DNA from: Clostridia bacterium
GTDB taxonomy: Bacteria > Bacillota > Clostridia > Lutisporales > Lutisporaceae
Reading direction: 5' to 3'
DNA: 64,000 nt
Assembly: GCA_035628995.1 (NCBI GenBank)
Contig: DASPIR010000024.1
Location: forward strand, 1-64,000
Position 1 is the first letter of the stretch. The number at the start of each line of letters is the position of its first letter. The position numbers and the translations under genes were made by a program. A model generated the notes under the pieces. It was not told the origin of the DNA. It searched no databases and was given only the letters and a program-made list of their open reading frames with translations. Below, piece after piece: positions 48,021 to 55,875 of the stretch.

Positions 48021-49570
48021 ACCAGCTAATCACAGTCAAGTGATTTAGTAAAATAAATTTATCCTAGTAAAAGTTGCAATAGCAAAGCTAGCCTATTCAA
48101 GAATAGGCCTTGAACTAATAACATCAGTCTATGCTACTCGGCTTTAAACTCGGTTTGAGTACTTAGCATTCCGAAAATAATCCTTAGAAGCTTGTTGCAG
48201 GTGGCAACCAGTGCAACTTTAGGAGGCTTCCCTACATTTACTTTATTGGTATAATATTCATAAAGCACAGAGTTACATGGTCCCTTTGGCCGCTTTCTAA
48301 CAGCGGCTGAGGCAGCCTGAAATAAAGCCTTCCTTAAGTAGGGAGTACCCCTTTTGGATATCTTGGTATTCTTCGCTCTGAAGTTACCAGACTGATAAAC
48401 AGAAGGATCTAGTCCTGCATAAGCAACTAATTGCTTAGCAGTTTCAAAGTTACTAATGTCACCAATCTCTCCAAGAATGGTGGCTGCTGTTACTTCTCCT
48501 ACCCCTGGGATGGATAGTAGGAGCTGGAAGTCAGGAGAGAGCTTAGCCCATTCATTGATTTGAGCCCGTATATCAATCAGGATTTCTTTGTGGGTCAGCA
48601 ATGACTTTATATAGCTTTGCAGAACCCGGATATTGGACTGTTGGGCACCATCATAGGATAAGCTTTCTCTTGCAGCAGCAATAAGCATGTCCACCTTTTG
48701 GTTACACCAATCATTGGAGTGTCTAGATAGTTTAATTAGGTTAAATAGCTCTTCACGTTTGGCAGAAAGAACAGCCGCAGGTGAAGGGAAAGAGGAGATA
48801 ACTCTTAGTGATGTCGGATTGCATAAATGATCAAACACAGTATCGTATTTAGGAAACACGAGGGTGAGCAAGCTTCTGAACTTTAACTGGGTTTCAGTAT
48901 TCAATGCATTAAATCCATCCCACTGTCTGCAAAGGCTTCGAAGTTCTTGCACATCATGCTTTTGTTCCTTGAAGGGCATTAAGTCGTTAGTATAGTAGAC
49001 CTGTGCAATACGGAAAGTATCAATAGGGTCAGTCTTAATCTTACGAATTGACTTACGCTTCTGCAAACTTGTTTGTAGAGGATTCAGCACATAGACAGAA
49101 TAACCAAGGTTCACAAAATACTGTGTGACAGGTTTGTAGAAGTTTCCTGTTGCCTCTAAGACAACATCAGGTATACTGCTAGTACTGTTTTGAAGATCCT
49201 TAAGACAGCAAAGAGCAGATTTCATTCCCTCGGGAGTATGGGAGAAATCAAAAGGTTTTGTATAAGGTTTGTTGTAAGAGAGAAAGCCGGTAGCAAAGCT
49301 GGATGATTTAGATACATCAATACACAAAGCAGGATTGTTCATATAATACCTCCTTACTTTCTGGGTCTCCTCATCTGACGACCCTCAACAGGTTCGTACG
49401 GTGATGCGTGCTATAAGCACAACCAGCTCAATCGAGGTATGAGTGTCAGCAAGGTTAAAACAGTTTATGCGACGGGATCAAAGTCCCAACAAAGCCCACG
49501 TTTTTCACCCAGATTATATACTTTAAGCATACAAGAAAATGAAAAATGTTCATACCCAGATAAGCTGGTT
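48020..49570 (-). mobile_element. IS110-family (IS1111-like) insertion sequence in an attC site
   Basis: Subterminal inverted repeats AACCAGCTAAT (48020-48030) and ATAAGCTGGTT (49560-49570) match in 10 of 11. The transposase reads leftward. Noncoding ends are about 105 bp (left) and 218 bp (right). Exact right end is uncertain (49570-49582). IS1111-attC elements are known to target integron attC sites, which agrees with the location. Confidence 0.8.
48134..49342 (-). CDS. IS110-family transposase (DEDD recombinase)
   Basis: 402 residues. The N-terminal RuvC-like DEDD domain shows D9 (CIDVS), E63 (VLEATGNF) and D105/D108 (KIKTDPIDTFRIAQ). The C-terminal Tnp20 domain has SIPGVGEVTAATILGEIGD and YQSGNF, whose Ser (about 318) is the likely second catalytic nucleophile, then KRGTPYLRKALFQAA. 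The frame is full length, so the element may be active. IS110 enzymes use a bridge RNA from a noncoding end. Confidence 0.93.
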   Translation of the reverse strand: MNNPALCIDVSKSSSFATGFLSYNKPYTKPFDFSHTPEGMKSALCCLKDLQNSTSSIPDVVLEATGNFYKPVTQYFVNLGYSVYVLNPLQTSLQKRKSIRKIKTDPIDTFRIAQVYYTNDLMPFKEQKHDVQELRSLCRQWDGFNALNTETQLKFRSLLTLVFPKYDTVFDHLCNPTSLRVISSFPSPAAVLSAKREELFNLIKLSRHSNDWCNQKVDMLIAAARESLSYDGAQQSNIRVLQSYIKSLLTHKEILIDIRAQINEWAKLSPDFQLLLSIPGVGEVTAATILGEIGDISNFETAKQLVAYAGLDPSVYQSGNFRAKNTKISKRGTPYLRKALFQAASAAVRKRPKGPCNSVLYEYYTNKVNVGKPPKVALVATCNKLLRIIFGMLSTQTEFKAE

Positions 49571-49789
49571 ATGAACCTAGTATACGAACAATGCCCTCAC
49601 GCTGCGGCACGGCAGGTTGAAGCAAGGAGCAAGCGTGCCTTGGGTTGCCGGATGTAATTGCTTTGAAGAGGGAGCAGGGCAACCACACACACTTCACCGG
49701 GAGTGCAACTCCGCCGAGAGGACAGGCTCTAGGGTCCGGTTCAGGGACGTCGTGAGTGCGGAACCGTTAGGTGAAATGTGGTGTGGGTG

Positions 49790-49807
49790 CCCGCCATCCG
49801 TGGCGGG
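49790..49807 (+). repeat. Cassette-start hairpin, cassette 8
   Basis: CCCGCCATCCGTGGCGGG is a perfect hairpin 24 bp after the recombination point. Similar start hairpins are at 51152-51166, 52021-52038 and 53015-53029. Confidence 0.65.
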
Positions 49808-49839
49808 ATTATATCGAGATTAGAAATATTGAGGTGCGT

Positions 49840-50172
49840 ATGCATAAAGATGTGGATTTCCATATTCCTAAAAGCTTAGTTTTGGCGCAAGAACTCCAGA
49901 AGGGAAGAGATTATTATAACTCACGAAACCTGTATAATGATTTTTTTATTAATAATCAAAACCACTATTTGAGGTTTAAAGCTTTATTTGAAGTTGCTGA
50001 TAATTGGTTTCATGAGAAAAAGTACGCAAATGCAGAAATATCATTTAGTGAGTTCATCAATTACTGTGACAAACAGCAAAACTTGACAGAACAGGAGAAA
50101 GAATGGATTAAATACTATAGACAGTTAGCCTTAAGTAGGATAAAAGAGATAAGTAAGGTTATAAGAAAGTGA
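49840..50172 (+). CDS. Hypothetical protein, helical (cassette 8)
   Basis: 110 residues, soluble and helix-rich, with a TPR-like pattern (AQELQKGRDYYNSRNLYNDF; LFEVADNWFHEKKYANAEIS). No known function. GAGGTG precedes ATG 49840; the longer open frame upstream crosses the cassette-start hairpin. Confidence 0.6.
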   Translation: MHKDVDFHIPKSLVLAQELQKGRDYYNSRNLYNDFFINNQNHYLRFKALFEVADNWFHEKKYANAEISFSEFINYCDKQQNLTEQEKEWIKYYRQLALSRIKEISKVIRK

Positions 50173-50270
50173 ATTGATGATTAATCTTTACTTTTATTAT
50201 GGTAGTGATTTTAGTTTATTATGAGCAAATAGATAATATAAAGATAGTCTGTAAGTGTATATTATGGTAA

Positions 50271-50286
50271 CTGCCATCCGTGGCAG
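50271..50286 (+). repeat. Class I cassette-end hairpin, cassette 8
   Basis: CTGCCATCCGTGGCAG, followed by TTTCTGAAGC, lies 27 bp before the left box of site 8. Confidence 0.65.
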
Positions 50287-50313
50287 TTTCTGAAGCTAGG
50301 GACACCAGACTCC

Positions 50314-50437
50314 ACCTAACAACATGTTTGCGCTACGGGTTGGGGAGCAGAGGCAAGGGGTAAGCCAACCACCATCCCGAACCTAACATAAGAGCTATGT
50401 AAGATTCGAAATAGTCGCAAACACCGGGACGTTATCT
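50314..50437 (+). repeat. attC-like site 8, GTTTGCG type
   Basis: Left box ACCTAAC (50314-50320), right box GTTATCT (50431-50437), inner stem GTTTGCG/CGCAAAC perfect. The centre differs from the main family. The end CCAGACTCCACCTAAC complements the cassette start at 49766 in 13 of 16. Confidence 0.82.
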
Positions 50438-50534
50438 GACAGGTGATGTAGGTGGAGTAGAAGAAATATATTTGCTTTTTTTAAGCATAAGATATATTGC
50501 ATATAATTTAATGAACTAAGAGGGGTGATTGTTT

Positions 50535-50687
50535 GTGGGTTTTGGATATACTTTTGCAGCGTTAATACCTTATTTGATAACATTGGGTATTTCTATTTAT
50601 GCGTTTGTACTTTTCGTTAAGCTTGCTAAGAGAGGAATTAAGGCACTTGATATATACATAGAAGAAAAAACTAAAAAAGATCTTTAA
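50535..50687 (+). CDS. Small single-pass membrane protein, 50 aa (cassette 9)
   Basis: The start is GTG behind AGAGGGGTGA. One helix (about 6-30) is followed by a basic and then acidic amphipathic tail (KLAKRGIKALDIYIEEK). It is the only credible gene in cassette 9 (50432-51126). The shape is compatible with a type I toxin-like or modulator peptide, but no function can be assigned. Confidence 0.6.
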   Translation: MGFGYTFAALIPYLITLGISIYAFVLFVKLAKRGIKALDIYIEEKTKKDL

Positions 50688-50811
50688 TACGACTATTTCA
50701 TATTATATAGATAGTAAAAGTATAATTTGGTGCGCTAGTATTGAGCGGGATAAAGGGAGAAAAGCAAACAGAGAAAGTATATTGATAAAGTGTTGTTCTG
50801 CAAGGTACAAA

Positions 50812-50950
50812 CTCCTATGCGGAGTTTGGTAGAGATTTAAACCCGAAAGGGACAATACTTACAGAAGCGATTCAAGTAAGGTTCCGGATACCGTCAGCGG
50901 TATATTAAGATACTTAAGCAAGTCGTTGGGGACATCACCCATCAGATAAC
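50812..50950 (+). repeat. Class II cassette-end module, copy 3
   Basis: ACAAACTCC and GGAGTTTGG pair around TATGC, followed by GAGATTTAAACCCG and GGATACCGTCAGCGGTATA as in 43717 and 47879. It sits before site 9. The 120 bp between the gene and this module show nothing else. Confidence 0.7.
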
Positions 50951-51132
50951 AAAGCGCTCACGCAGCGGCACGGCGGGATGTGCAGGAAGCGTGCGTGCCT
51001 TGGATTGCCGGACGCATTTGCTATGGAGCAGGAGCAGGGCAACCACATCCCTTCACCGGGAGCGAAGCTCCTCAAGGGAGACAGGCTCTGCCGGTCCGGT
51101 TCAGGGACGTCGTGAGTGCGGAACCGTTAAAT
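50944..51132 (+). repeat. attC-like site 9 (end of cassette 9)
   Basis: Left box AGATAAC, right box GTTAAAT (51126-51132), inner stem GCGCTCACG/CGTGAGTGC. The end CATCACCCATCAGATAAC complements the cassette start (50431 onward) in 16 of 18; both mismatches become G.T on the bottom strand. Confidence 0.9.
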
Positions 51133-51151
51133 GAAATTGGTCGCAAAGGCC

Positions 51152-51166
51152 GCCACATCGTGTGGC
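51152..51166 (+). repeat. Cassette-start hairpin, cassette 10
   Basis: GCCACATCGTGTGGC is a perfect hairpin 20 bp after the right core box. Confidence 0.6.
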
Positions 51167-51274
51167 AGGTTGAGAGGTAAAGGCTTTAAAGCCTTCATTA
51201 TAGAGTAACAGTATTAATCAGCAAGTATAATGTTAATATATCCCATGAGAGTTTTAAATTGGAGGATAACGGAA

Positions 51275-51742
51275 TTGGCTATAAGAAATGCGACAAAAGC
51301 AATTATTGTGCGTGATGGAAAAGTATTATTAAATAAGTGTAAAGGATATCATGGAGAACTCTATTATGATATGCCGGGCGGTGGTCAACAGCAATATGAA
51401 ACTATGGAAGAAGCTGTAGTTAGAGAATGTTTAGAGGAAACAGGATATTTAGTTAAAGTTGTACGCTTTGCTGCACTTGCAGAGGAAATATATGATAATA
51501 CGGAAATAAGGCATAAATATGCTGACTATTCACATCGGGTACACCATATTTTTATCGTCGAATTTGTTGATGGAATATTGCATGAACCTACAGAAATAGA
51601 TTTTCAACAAGAAGAATGTCAATGGATTGATATAAAAGAGATATCTCAAATTGATTTAAGACCAAGGCAGATTAAAGAGAATTTTGTAAAAATAATATCT
51701 TCTACAGTTCCGCTATATTTAGGATCGATATACATGTACTAA
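51275..51742 (+). CDS. Nudix hydrolase (cassette 10)
   Basis: 155 residues. The Nudix box is complete: GGGQQQYETMEEAVVREC then LEETGYLV, with the Gly, Arg-Glu and Glu-Glu residues that bind Mg. It hydrolyses some nucleoside-diphosphate-linked compound. TTG 51275 follows GGAGG by nine bases; the frame is open to 51230 but without a ribosome site. 51743-51837 shows no gene. Confidence 0.85.
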   Translation: MAIRNATKAIIVRDGKVLLNKCKGYHGELYYDMPGGGQQQYETMEEAVVRECLEETGYLVKVVRFAALAEEIYDNTEIRHKYADYSHRVHHIFIVEFVDGILHEPTEIDFQQEECQWIDIKEISQIDLRPRQIKENFVKIISSTVPLYLGSIYMY

Positions 51743-51837
51743 TCAACCGAATATTATGTTGCCAATGTGTGATTGAGAGTTTAATCTGCTTTGTTCACAT
51801 AGAGCGGCGCTTATTGAAAGATTACAATGCTTTGAGG

Positions 51838-51857
51838 GGCCGACATCCGTGTCGGCC
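51838..51857 (+). repeat. Class I cassette-end hairpin, cassette 10
   Basis: GGCCGACATCCGTGTCGGCC, then TCTGAA, lies 26 bp before the left box. Confidence 0.7.
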
Positions 51858-51883
51858 TCTGAACAAGCGGGACGACCAACTTC

Positions 51884-52002
51884 ACTTAACAATGCACTCA
51901 CTTGGATAGCACAAGGCACACCCCTTCACCGGGTGCAAGCACCGCCAGGGAGTAGGGCCTATGGGTCCGGTTCAGTGGTGTCGTGAGTGCTGGACGTTAA
52001 GC
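51884..52002 (+). repeat. attC-like site 10 (end of cassette 10)
   Basis: Left box ACTTAAC, right box GTTAAGC (51996-52002), inner stem GCACTCAC/GTGAGTGC. The centre is short. The end CGACCAACTTCACTTAAC complements the cassette start (51126 onward) in 16 of 18. Confidence 0.9.
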
Positions 52003-52020
52003 GACATTCGACGAGATTTT

Positions 52021-52038
52021 CCGGGCATTCATGCCCGG
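52021..52038 (+). repeat. Cassette-start hairpin, cassette 11
   Basis: CCGGGCATTCATGCCCGG is a perfect 7-bp stem 18 bp after the right core box. Confidence 0.6.
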
Positions 52039-52076
52039 CTTATATGGAGAATCTAGTATGTCTGGAGGTAAATTCA

Positions 52077-52787
52077 ATGGAAATTGATAATGAGATAATA
52101 CAATCTGAGGATGATGTTTTTACTATGCTTGATACTCTTCTTCAAAGAAGAGACGGAGAGTGGTGGAATAAATTTTACTCTGACAGAAATAAACCAGTGC
52201 CATTCTTTATTGATGCGCCTGACGAGAACTTAGTATCTTACCAGAAAAAGGGTTTGCTTGAAAAATCAAAAGTTCTTGATATTGGGTGTGGAAATGGAAG
52301 AAATTCAATATATCTAGCTAAACATGGATTTGAGGTAGACGGAATAGATTTTTCAAGCACCTCAATTGAGTGGGCTAATCAAAAAGCTAATGAGAATTCT
52401 GTAAGTGTAAAATTCATTAACCAATCCTTCTTTGACTTTGAAGCATCATGCAATAGTTATGATTTCATCTATGATAGCGGTTGTTTACACCATGTAAAAC
52501 CTCATCGAAGAAATCAATATATTAAAAGAATTGTAGATTTACTTAAGCCAGAAGGATATTTCGGACTTACGGCTTTCAATCTCAAAGGTGGGGCAAATAT
52601 CTCAGACTATGATGTTTACAGAGATTTTTCTATGCATGGTGGAATTGGTTTCTCAGAACATAAGCTGAGAACTATACTTTGTCCTTATTTCGATATTATT
52701 GAGATCAGAGAAATGAAAGAAATTGATGACAATAGTCTGTTTGGCAAATCATTTTGCTGGGCAGTGTTGATGAAAAATAAGAAGTAA
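52077..52787 (+). CDS. Class I SAM-dependent methyltransferase (cassette 11)
   Basis: About 236 residues with SAM motif I VLDIGCGNGRNSIYLA, DGIDFSSTSIEWA, and FIYDSGCLHHVKPHRR as motif IV. The N-terminus (DTLLQRRDGEWWNKFYSDR) resembles tellurite-resistance TehB-like or nodulation-type methyltransferases. ATG 52077 follows TGGAGGTA. Confidence 0.84.
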   Translation: MEIDNEIIQSEDDVFTMLDTLLQRRDGEWWNKFYSDRNKPVPFFIDAPDENLVSYQKKGLLEKSKVLDIGCGNGRNSIYLAKHGFEVDGIDFSSTSIEWANQKANENSVSVKFINQSFFDFEASCNSYDFIYDSGCLHHVKPHRRNQYIKRIVDLLKPEGYFGLTAFNLKGGANISDYDVYRDFSMHGGIGFSEHKLRTILCPYFDIIEIREMKEIDDNSLFGKSFCWAVLMKNKK

Positions 52788-52798
52788 AGGTGAGGGAC

Positions 52799-52818
52799 GG
52801 TTGGCGTCCGTGCCAACC
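52799..52818 (+). repeat. Class I cassette-end hairpin, cassette 11
   Basis: GGTTGGCGTCCGTGCCAACC, then ACTGAAGC, lies 25 bp before the left box. Confidence 0.7.
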
Positions 52819-52843
52819 ACTGAAGCTATGGCCGTCGAACGTC

Positions 52844-52992
52844 GCCTAACAATATGTTTGCGCTATGGGTTACTAGCTGTAAGTCGAGTAGAAGGTTCAG
52901 TAACCATACCCCTTCATCGGGAGCGGAGCTCCGCCAAGGAGTAAGGCGTTGATGTCCGATTCAGGGATGTCGCAAACACGGAGACGTGAGAT
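52844..52992 (+). repeat. attC-like site 11, GTTTGCG type
   Basis: Left box GCCTAAC, right box GTGAGAT (52986-52992, a non-canonical second T to G change), inner stem GTTTGCG/CGCAAAC. The end CGTCGAACGTCGCCTAAC complements the cassette 11 start in 16 of 18. Confidence 0.85.
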
Positions 52993-53014
52993 GCAATCCC
53001 ATGCGGATTTTACC

Positions 53015-53029
53015 GCGACATCGTGTCGC
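53015..53029 (+). repeat. Cassette-start hairpin, cassette 12
   Basis: GCGACATCGTGTCGC is a perfect hairpin 22 bp after the right core box. Confidence 0.6.
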
Positions 53030-53148
53030 TAGGAAGAGCTATTGGGCTATCGTTAAAATCAAAATCATTTTTAGAGTAAAGATTTTATAATACATATTTG
53101 TTTGATTTAGTGAAATAGTCTCAAATTATAAATTATGAGGAGGACATT

Positions 53149-53970
53149 ATGATTATTGACGGACATGCTCACGCTTGTGGTGAATATTATAATATTGAAA
53201 GCATTCTAAGAGTTTTAGATTCCAATAATACGGACAAAGTTGTATTGTGTCCTGGTGAAGCAAATAGTAAAAAAACTTATGGACTACCACTATTATCTGA
53301 GAAGTTTCCTAATAAAGATTTTATATTTGTGGTCAATAGAATTATTGGTTTTATTACAAAAATTAATGGTGCAGCCAAACACATTAATGAACATAATAGG
53401 TATGTGTATGAGCTTTTTCAAATGTGTCCTGATAAAATAATACAATCTTACTGGGTAAACCCTCTTGATAATGACTGTTTAACAAAGCTCAAAGATGATT
53501 ACGCTAAATACAACTTTAAAATTATTAAATTGCACCAGTGCTGGCATAAGTTTGACATTTCGAACGAAAATTCTACAAAAATTATTGAGTGGGCGTTTGA
53601 ACAGAGTATTCCCATATTTATTCATATTTCTACAAAAAAACAAGTACAGGCATTTATTCAAACAGCAAATAAATATTATAATAATACCTTTATAGTAGCC
53701 CATCTAATAGGGTTTGAGGACATTTATGAGCATGTGAAAAACAGCAATATTTACTATGAAGTGTCTCCTCCTCAACTAATACCAATAAACAAATTAAAAA
53801 TTGCTATAAGTAAGGTGGGAGCAGAGAGATTGATATTAGGCTCAGACACACCTTATGGTAAGAATAATCTACGAATAAATATCGACTGTATTAACAGTCT
53901 TGATATAAGTGAACACGAGAAAGATTTAATTAAAGGACAAAATATGTATAAGCTTCTATTTTCTAAATGA
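53149..53970 (+). CDS. Amidohydrolase-2 family metal-dependent hydrolase (cassette 12)
   Basis: 273 residues, TIM-barrel. Metal ligands are visible in IIDGHAHAC (HxH), IKLHQCWH, IFIHIST (His), VAHLIG (His) and LILGSDTPYG (Asp), so the site is complete for the amidohydrolase_2 group. The substrate is unknown. GAGGAGG precedes ATG. Confidence 0.85.
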   Translation: MIIDGHAHACGEYYNIESILRVLDSNNTDKVVLCPGEANSKKTYGLPLLSEKFPNKDFIFVVNRIIGFITKINGAAKHINEHNRYVYELFQMCPDKIIQSYWVNPLDNDCLTKLKDDYAKYNFKIIKLHQCWHKFDISNENSTKIIEWAFEQSIPIFIHISTKKQVQAFIQTANKYYNNTFIVAHLIGFEDIYEHVKNSNIYYEVSPPQLIPINKLKIAISKVGAERLILGSDTPYGKNNLRINIDCINSLDISEHEKDLIKGQNMYKLLFSK

Positions 53971-54077
53971 GTATTGTGATAATGTAATATGTAAATTATT
54001 TTGTATATTAATGAGTTTTTGCTACTTGAAGTGGTAAGTTAAAGTATAGTGACACATACAAATAACTGCAAATTTAA

Positions 54078-54097
54078 GGCGCTACGCCCGTGCGGCT
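54078..54097 (+). repeat. Class I cassette-end hairpin, cassette 12 (imperfect)
   Basis: GGCGCTACGCCCGTGCGGCT, followed by CTGGCTCTGCGGGG, is close to the copy at 56569. Confidence 0.5.
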
Positions 54098-54122
54098 CTG
54101 GCTCTGCGGGGCATAGGACAGC

Positions 54123-54292
54123 ATCTAACAACGGTTTCACACAAGGGCTCGAGAGTATATACATGAAGTAGGCTTCTGTAGAATGAGCATGAAGAAGAGT
54201 TCACCACAGTCCTTCACCGGGAGCGGAGCTCCGCTAGTGGGAAAGGCTCCGGGGTCCGGTTCAGTGGTGTCGTGAGTGCGAAACCGTTAGGC
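54123..54292 (+). repeat. attC-like site 12, chimeric
   Basis: Left box ATCTAAC, right box GTTAGGC (54286-54292). The left inner arm is GGTTTCACAC, which no longer pairs with CGTGAGTGC in register; it pairs instead with GTGCGAAACC directly beside the right box. The end complements the cassette start at 52986 in 14 of 18. Confidence 0.75.
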
Positions 54293-54352
54293 GACAGACT
54301 TTCTCACTTATTAGGAATGATTTAGATAATAACATTTTGGGAGGTTTATAAC

Positions 54353-55579
54353 ATGAAGAAATCACTTAAATATTTATTACTCTTAGTCATATTTGGACTT
54401 GTTGGTTGTACAAGAACGCAAACAGTTGTTGAAACCGAAATAACACCAAGAATTTCACGGTATCCATCAGCAATAGATTTTAAAGGTCTTCACGGAAAAT
54501 TAGAAACCCTACCTAAATATGATGAAAATTCTAGTGATAATTGGCAATTAGATGTTAGGAGCACAGATTTATCTTTACTAGATTTACATGACAGATTAAC
54601 TGACTTGTTACATGCAGATTTTGATAGTGAAACAAAATGGTCTGATAAATTACCTGAGAACTTTGACCCTATGAAGATAATGGAGTTAGGTAAAGATCCA
54701 GGCCTAAATATCAGAGAGCTGCACAAACAAGGTATTACTGGTAAAGGAGTAAGTGTTGCGATAATTGATCAGACACTACTAGTAGATCATAAAGAGTATG
54801 CTGATAGAGTAAGGTTTTATGAAGAAATAAACATCCGGAAAGATGAAGAAGCACAAATGCATGGTCCAGCTGTCACATCAATTGCTGTTGGAGAAACAGT
54901 GGGTGTTGCACCTGAGGCAGAACTTTATTATATTGCAGAGACTCATGGAACCTATAAAAAGGATGGATTTGATTGGGACTTTACATATTTAGCACAATCC
55001 ATCGATAGAATTCTAGAAATTAACAAAAGCTTACCTATACATAAAAAAATAAGAGTTATATCTATTTCGGTAGGCTGGAGTCAAGATGAAAAAGGGTATA
55101 AAGAAGTTACAGAAGCGGTAGAAAGGGCAAAAAAAGAAGGCATTTTTGTAATTTCATCATCACTACAAAAAACTTATGGCCTAAAATTTTCAGGATTAGG
55201 AAGAGATAGCTTAAGTGACCCCAACAATTTTAATGATTGCAGACCTGGTTCATTTTGGATGAAGAGATATTTTGCTGGAACTATTAGCTTAGAACAAGAT
55301 ACACTATTGGTCCCTATGGATTCAAGGTGTACAGCGAGCCCAACTGGACAAGAGGACTATGTGTTTTACTCTCAGGGTGGGTGGAGTTGGTCCATTCCAT
55401 ATATTGCTGGATTATATGCGTTATCCTGCCAAGTAGATTCAAGCATTACACCAGAGGTATTTTGGAAAAAGGCACTAGAAACAGGTACAACTATTGATAT
55501 TGAGAAGAATGGCAAAATATTTAAATTAGGCAAAATCGTTGATCCCGCCAAACTTATTAAAAGTTTTGAAAAAAATTAG
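54353..55579 (+). CDS. Lipoprotein subtilisin-like serine protease (cassette 13)
   Basis: 408 residues. Lipobox LVGC gives lipid-anchored Cys19. The S8 triad is visible: Asp in VAIIDQTLLVDH, His in AQMHGPAVTSIAVG, and Ser in GWSWSIPYIAGLYAL (the usual GTSxAxP region). It is preceded by a propeptide-like region of about 100 residues. GGGAGGTT precedes ATG. It is a large and unusual cargo for a cassette. No dedicated partner was found. Confidence 0.85.
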   Translation: MKKSLKYLLLLVIFGLVGCTRTQTVVETEITPRISRYPSAIDFKGLHGKLETLPKYDENSSDNWQLDVRSTDLSLLDLHDRLTDLLHADFDSETKWSDKLPENFDPMKIMELGKDPGLNIRELHKQGITGKGVSVAIIDQTLLVDHKEYADRVRFYEEINIRKDEEAQMHGPAVTSIAVGETVGVAPEAELYYIAETHGTYKKDGFDWDFTYLAQSIDRILEINKSLPIHKKIRVISISVGWSQDEKGYKEVTEAVERAKKEGIFVISSSLQKTYGLKFSGLGRDSLSDPNNFNDCRPGSFWMKRYFAGTISLEQDTLLVPMDSRCTASPTGQEDYVFYSQGGWSWSIPYIAGLYALSCQVDSSITPEVFWKKALETGTTIDIEKNGKIFKLGKIVDPAKLIKSFEKN

Positions 55580-55624
55580 CTAATAGAATTAGATATAATT
55601 TTTATTATCTACATGGAAAGTCCA

Positions 55625-55813
55625 TACGAACAAAGCCCTCACGCTGCGGCACGGCGGGCTGGAGCAAGAAGCATGCGTGCTTTGGGTTGCCTGACGCATT
55701 TACTTTGAAGCGAGGGCAGGGCAACCACACCCCTTACCGGGAGCGAAGCTCCGCCAAAGGGGACAGGCTCTGGAGTCCGGTTCAGTGGTGTCGTGAGTGC
55801 GTAAACGTTCTGT
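55625..55813 (+). repeat. attC-like site 13 (end of cassette 13)
   Basis: Left box TACGAAC, right box GTTCTGT (55807-55813), inner stem GCCCTCACG/CGTGAGTGC with one mismatch. The end shares GAAAGTC with the complement of the cassette start, then differs by a small indel. It is near-identical in the centre to site 7. Confidence 0.82.
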
Positions 55814-55875
55814 GACATGTGGCGGAAAAGGTTTGGCCTATCCAAGCCTCACATTAAAACAAGGAGGGATATTTT

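Larger units (their letters stand above)
48015..49772 (+). repeat. attC-like site 7, interrupted by an IS110-family element
   Basis: The left box AGATAA is cut at 48020. The site resumes at 49583 (TACGAAC), with inner stem GCCCTCACG (49593-49601) against CGTGAGTGC (49751-49759) and right box GTTAGGT (49766-49772). The central part is of the main family shared with sites 4, 5, 9 and 13. Confidence 0.8.

Noticed and set aside
49343-49560. Definite annotation of a bridge RNA in the IS noncoding end
   Set aside because: Structure and loop complementarity could not be established by eye, and in IS1111-type elements the RNA may lie at the other end; kept only as a finding to test.
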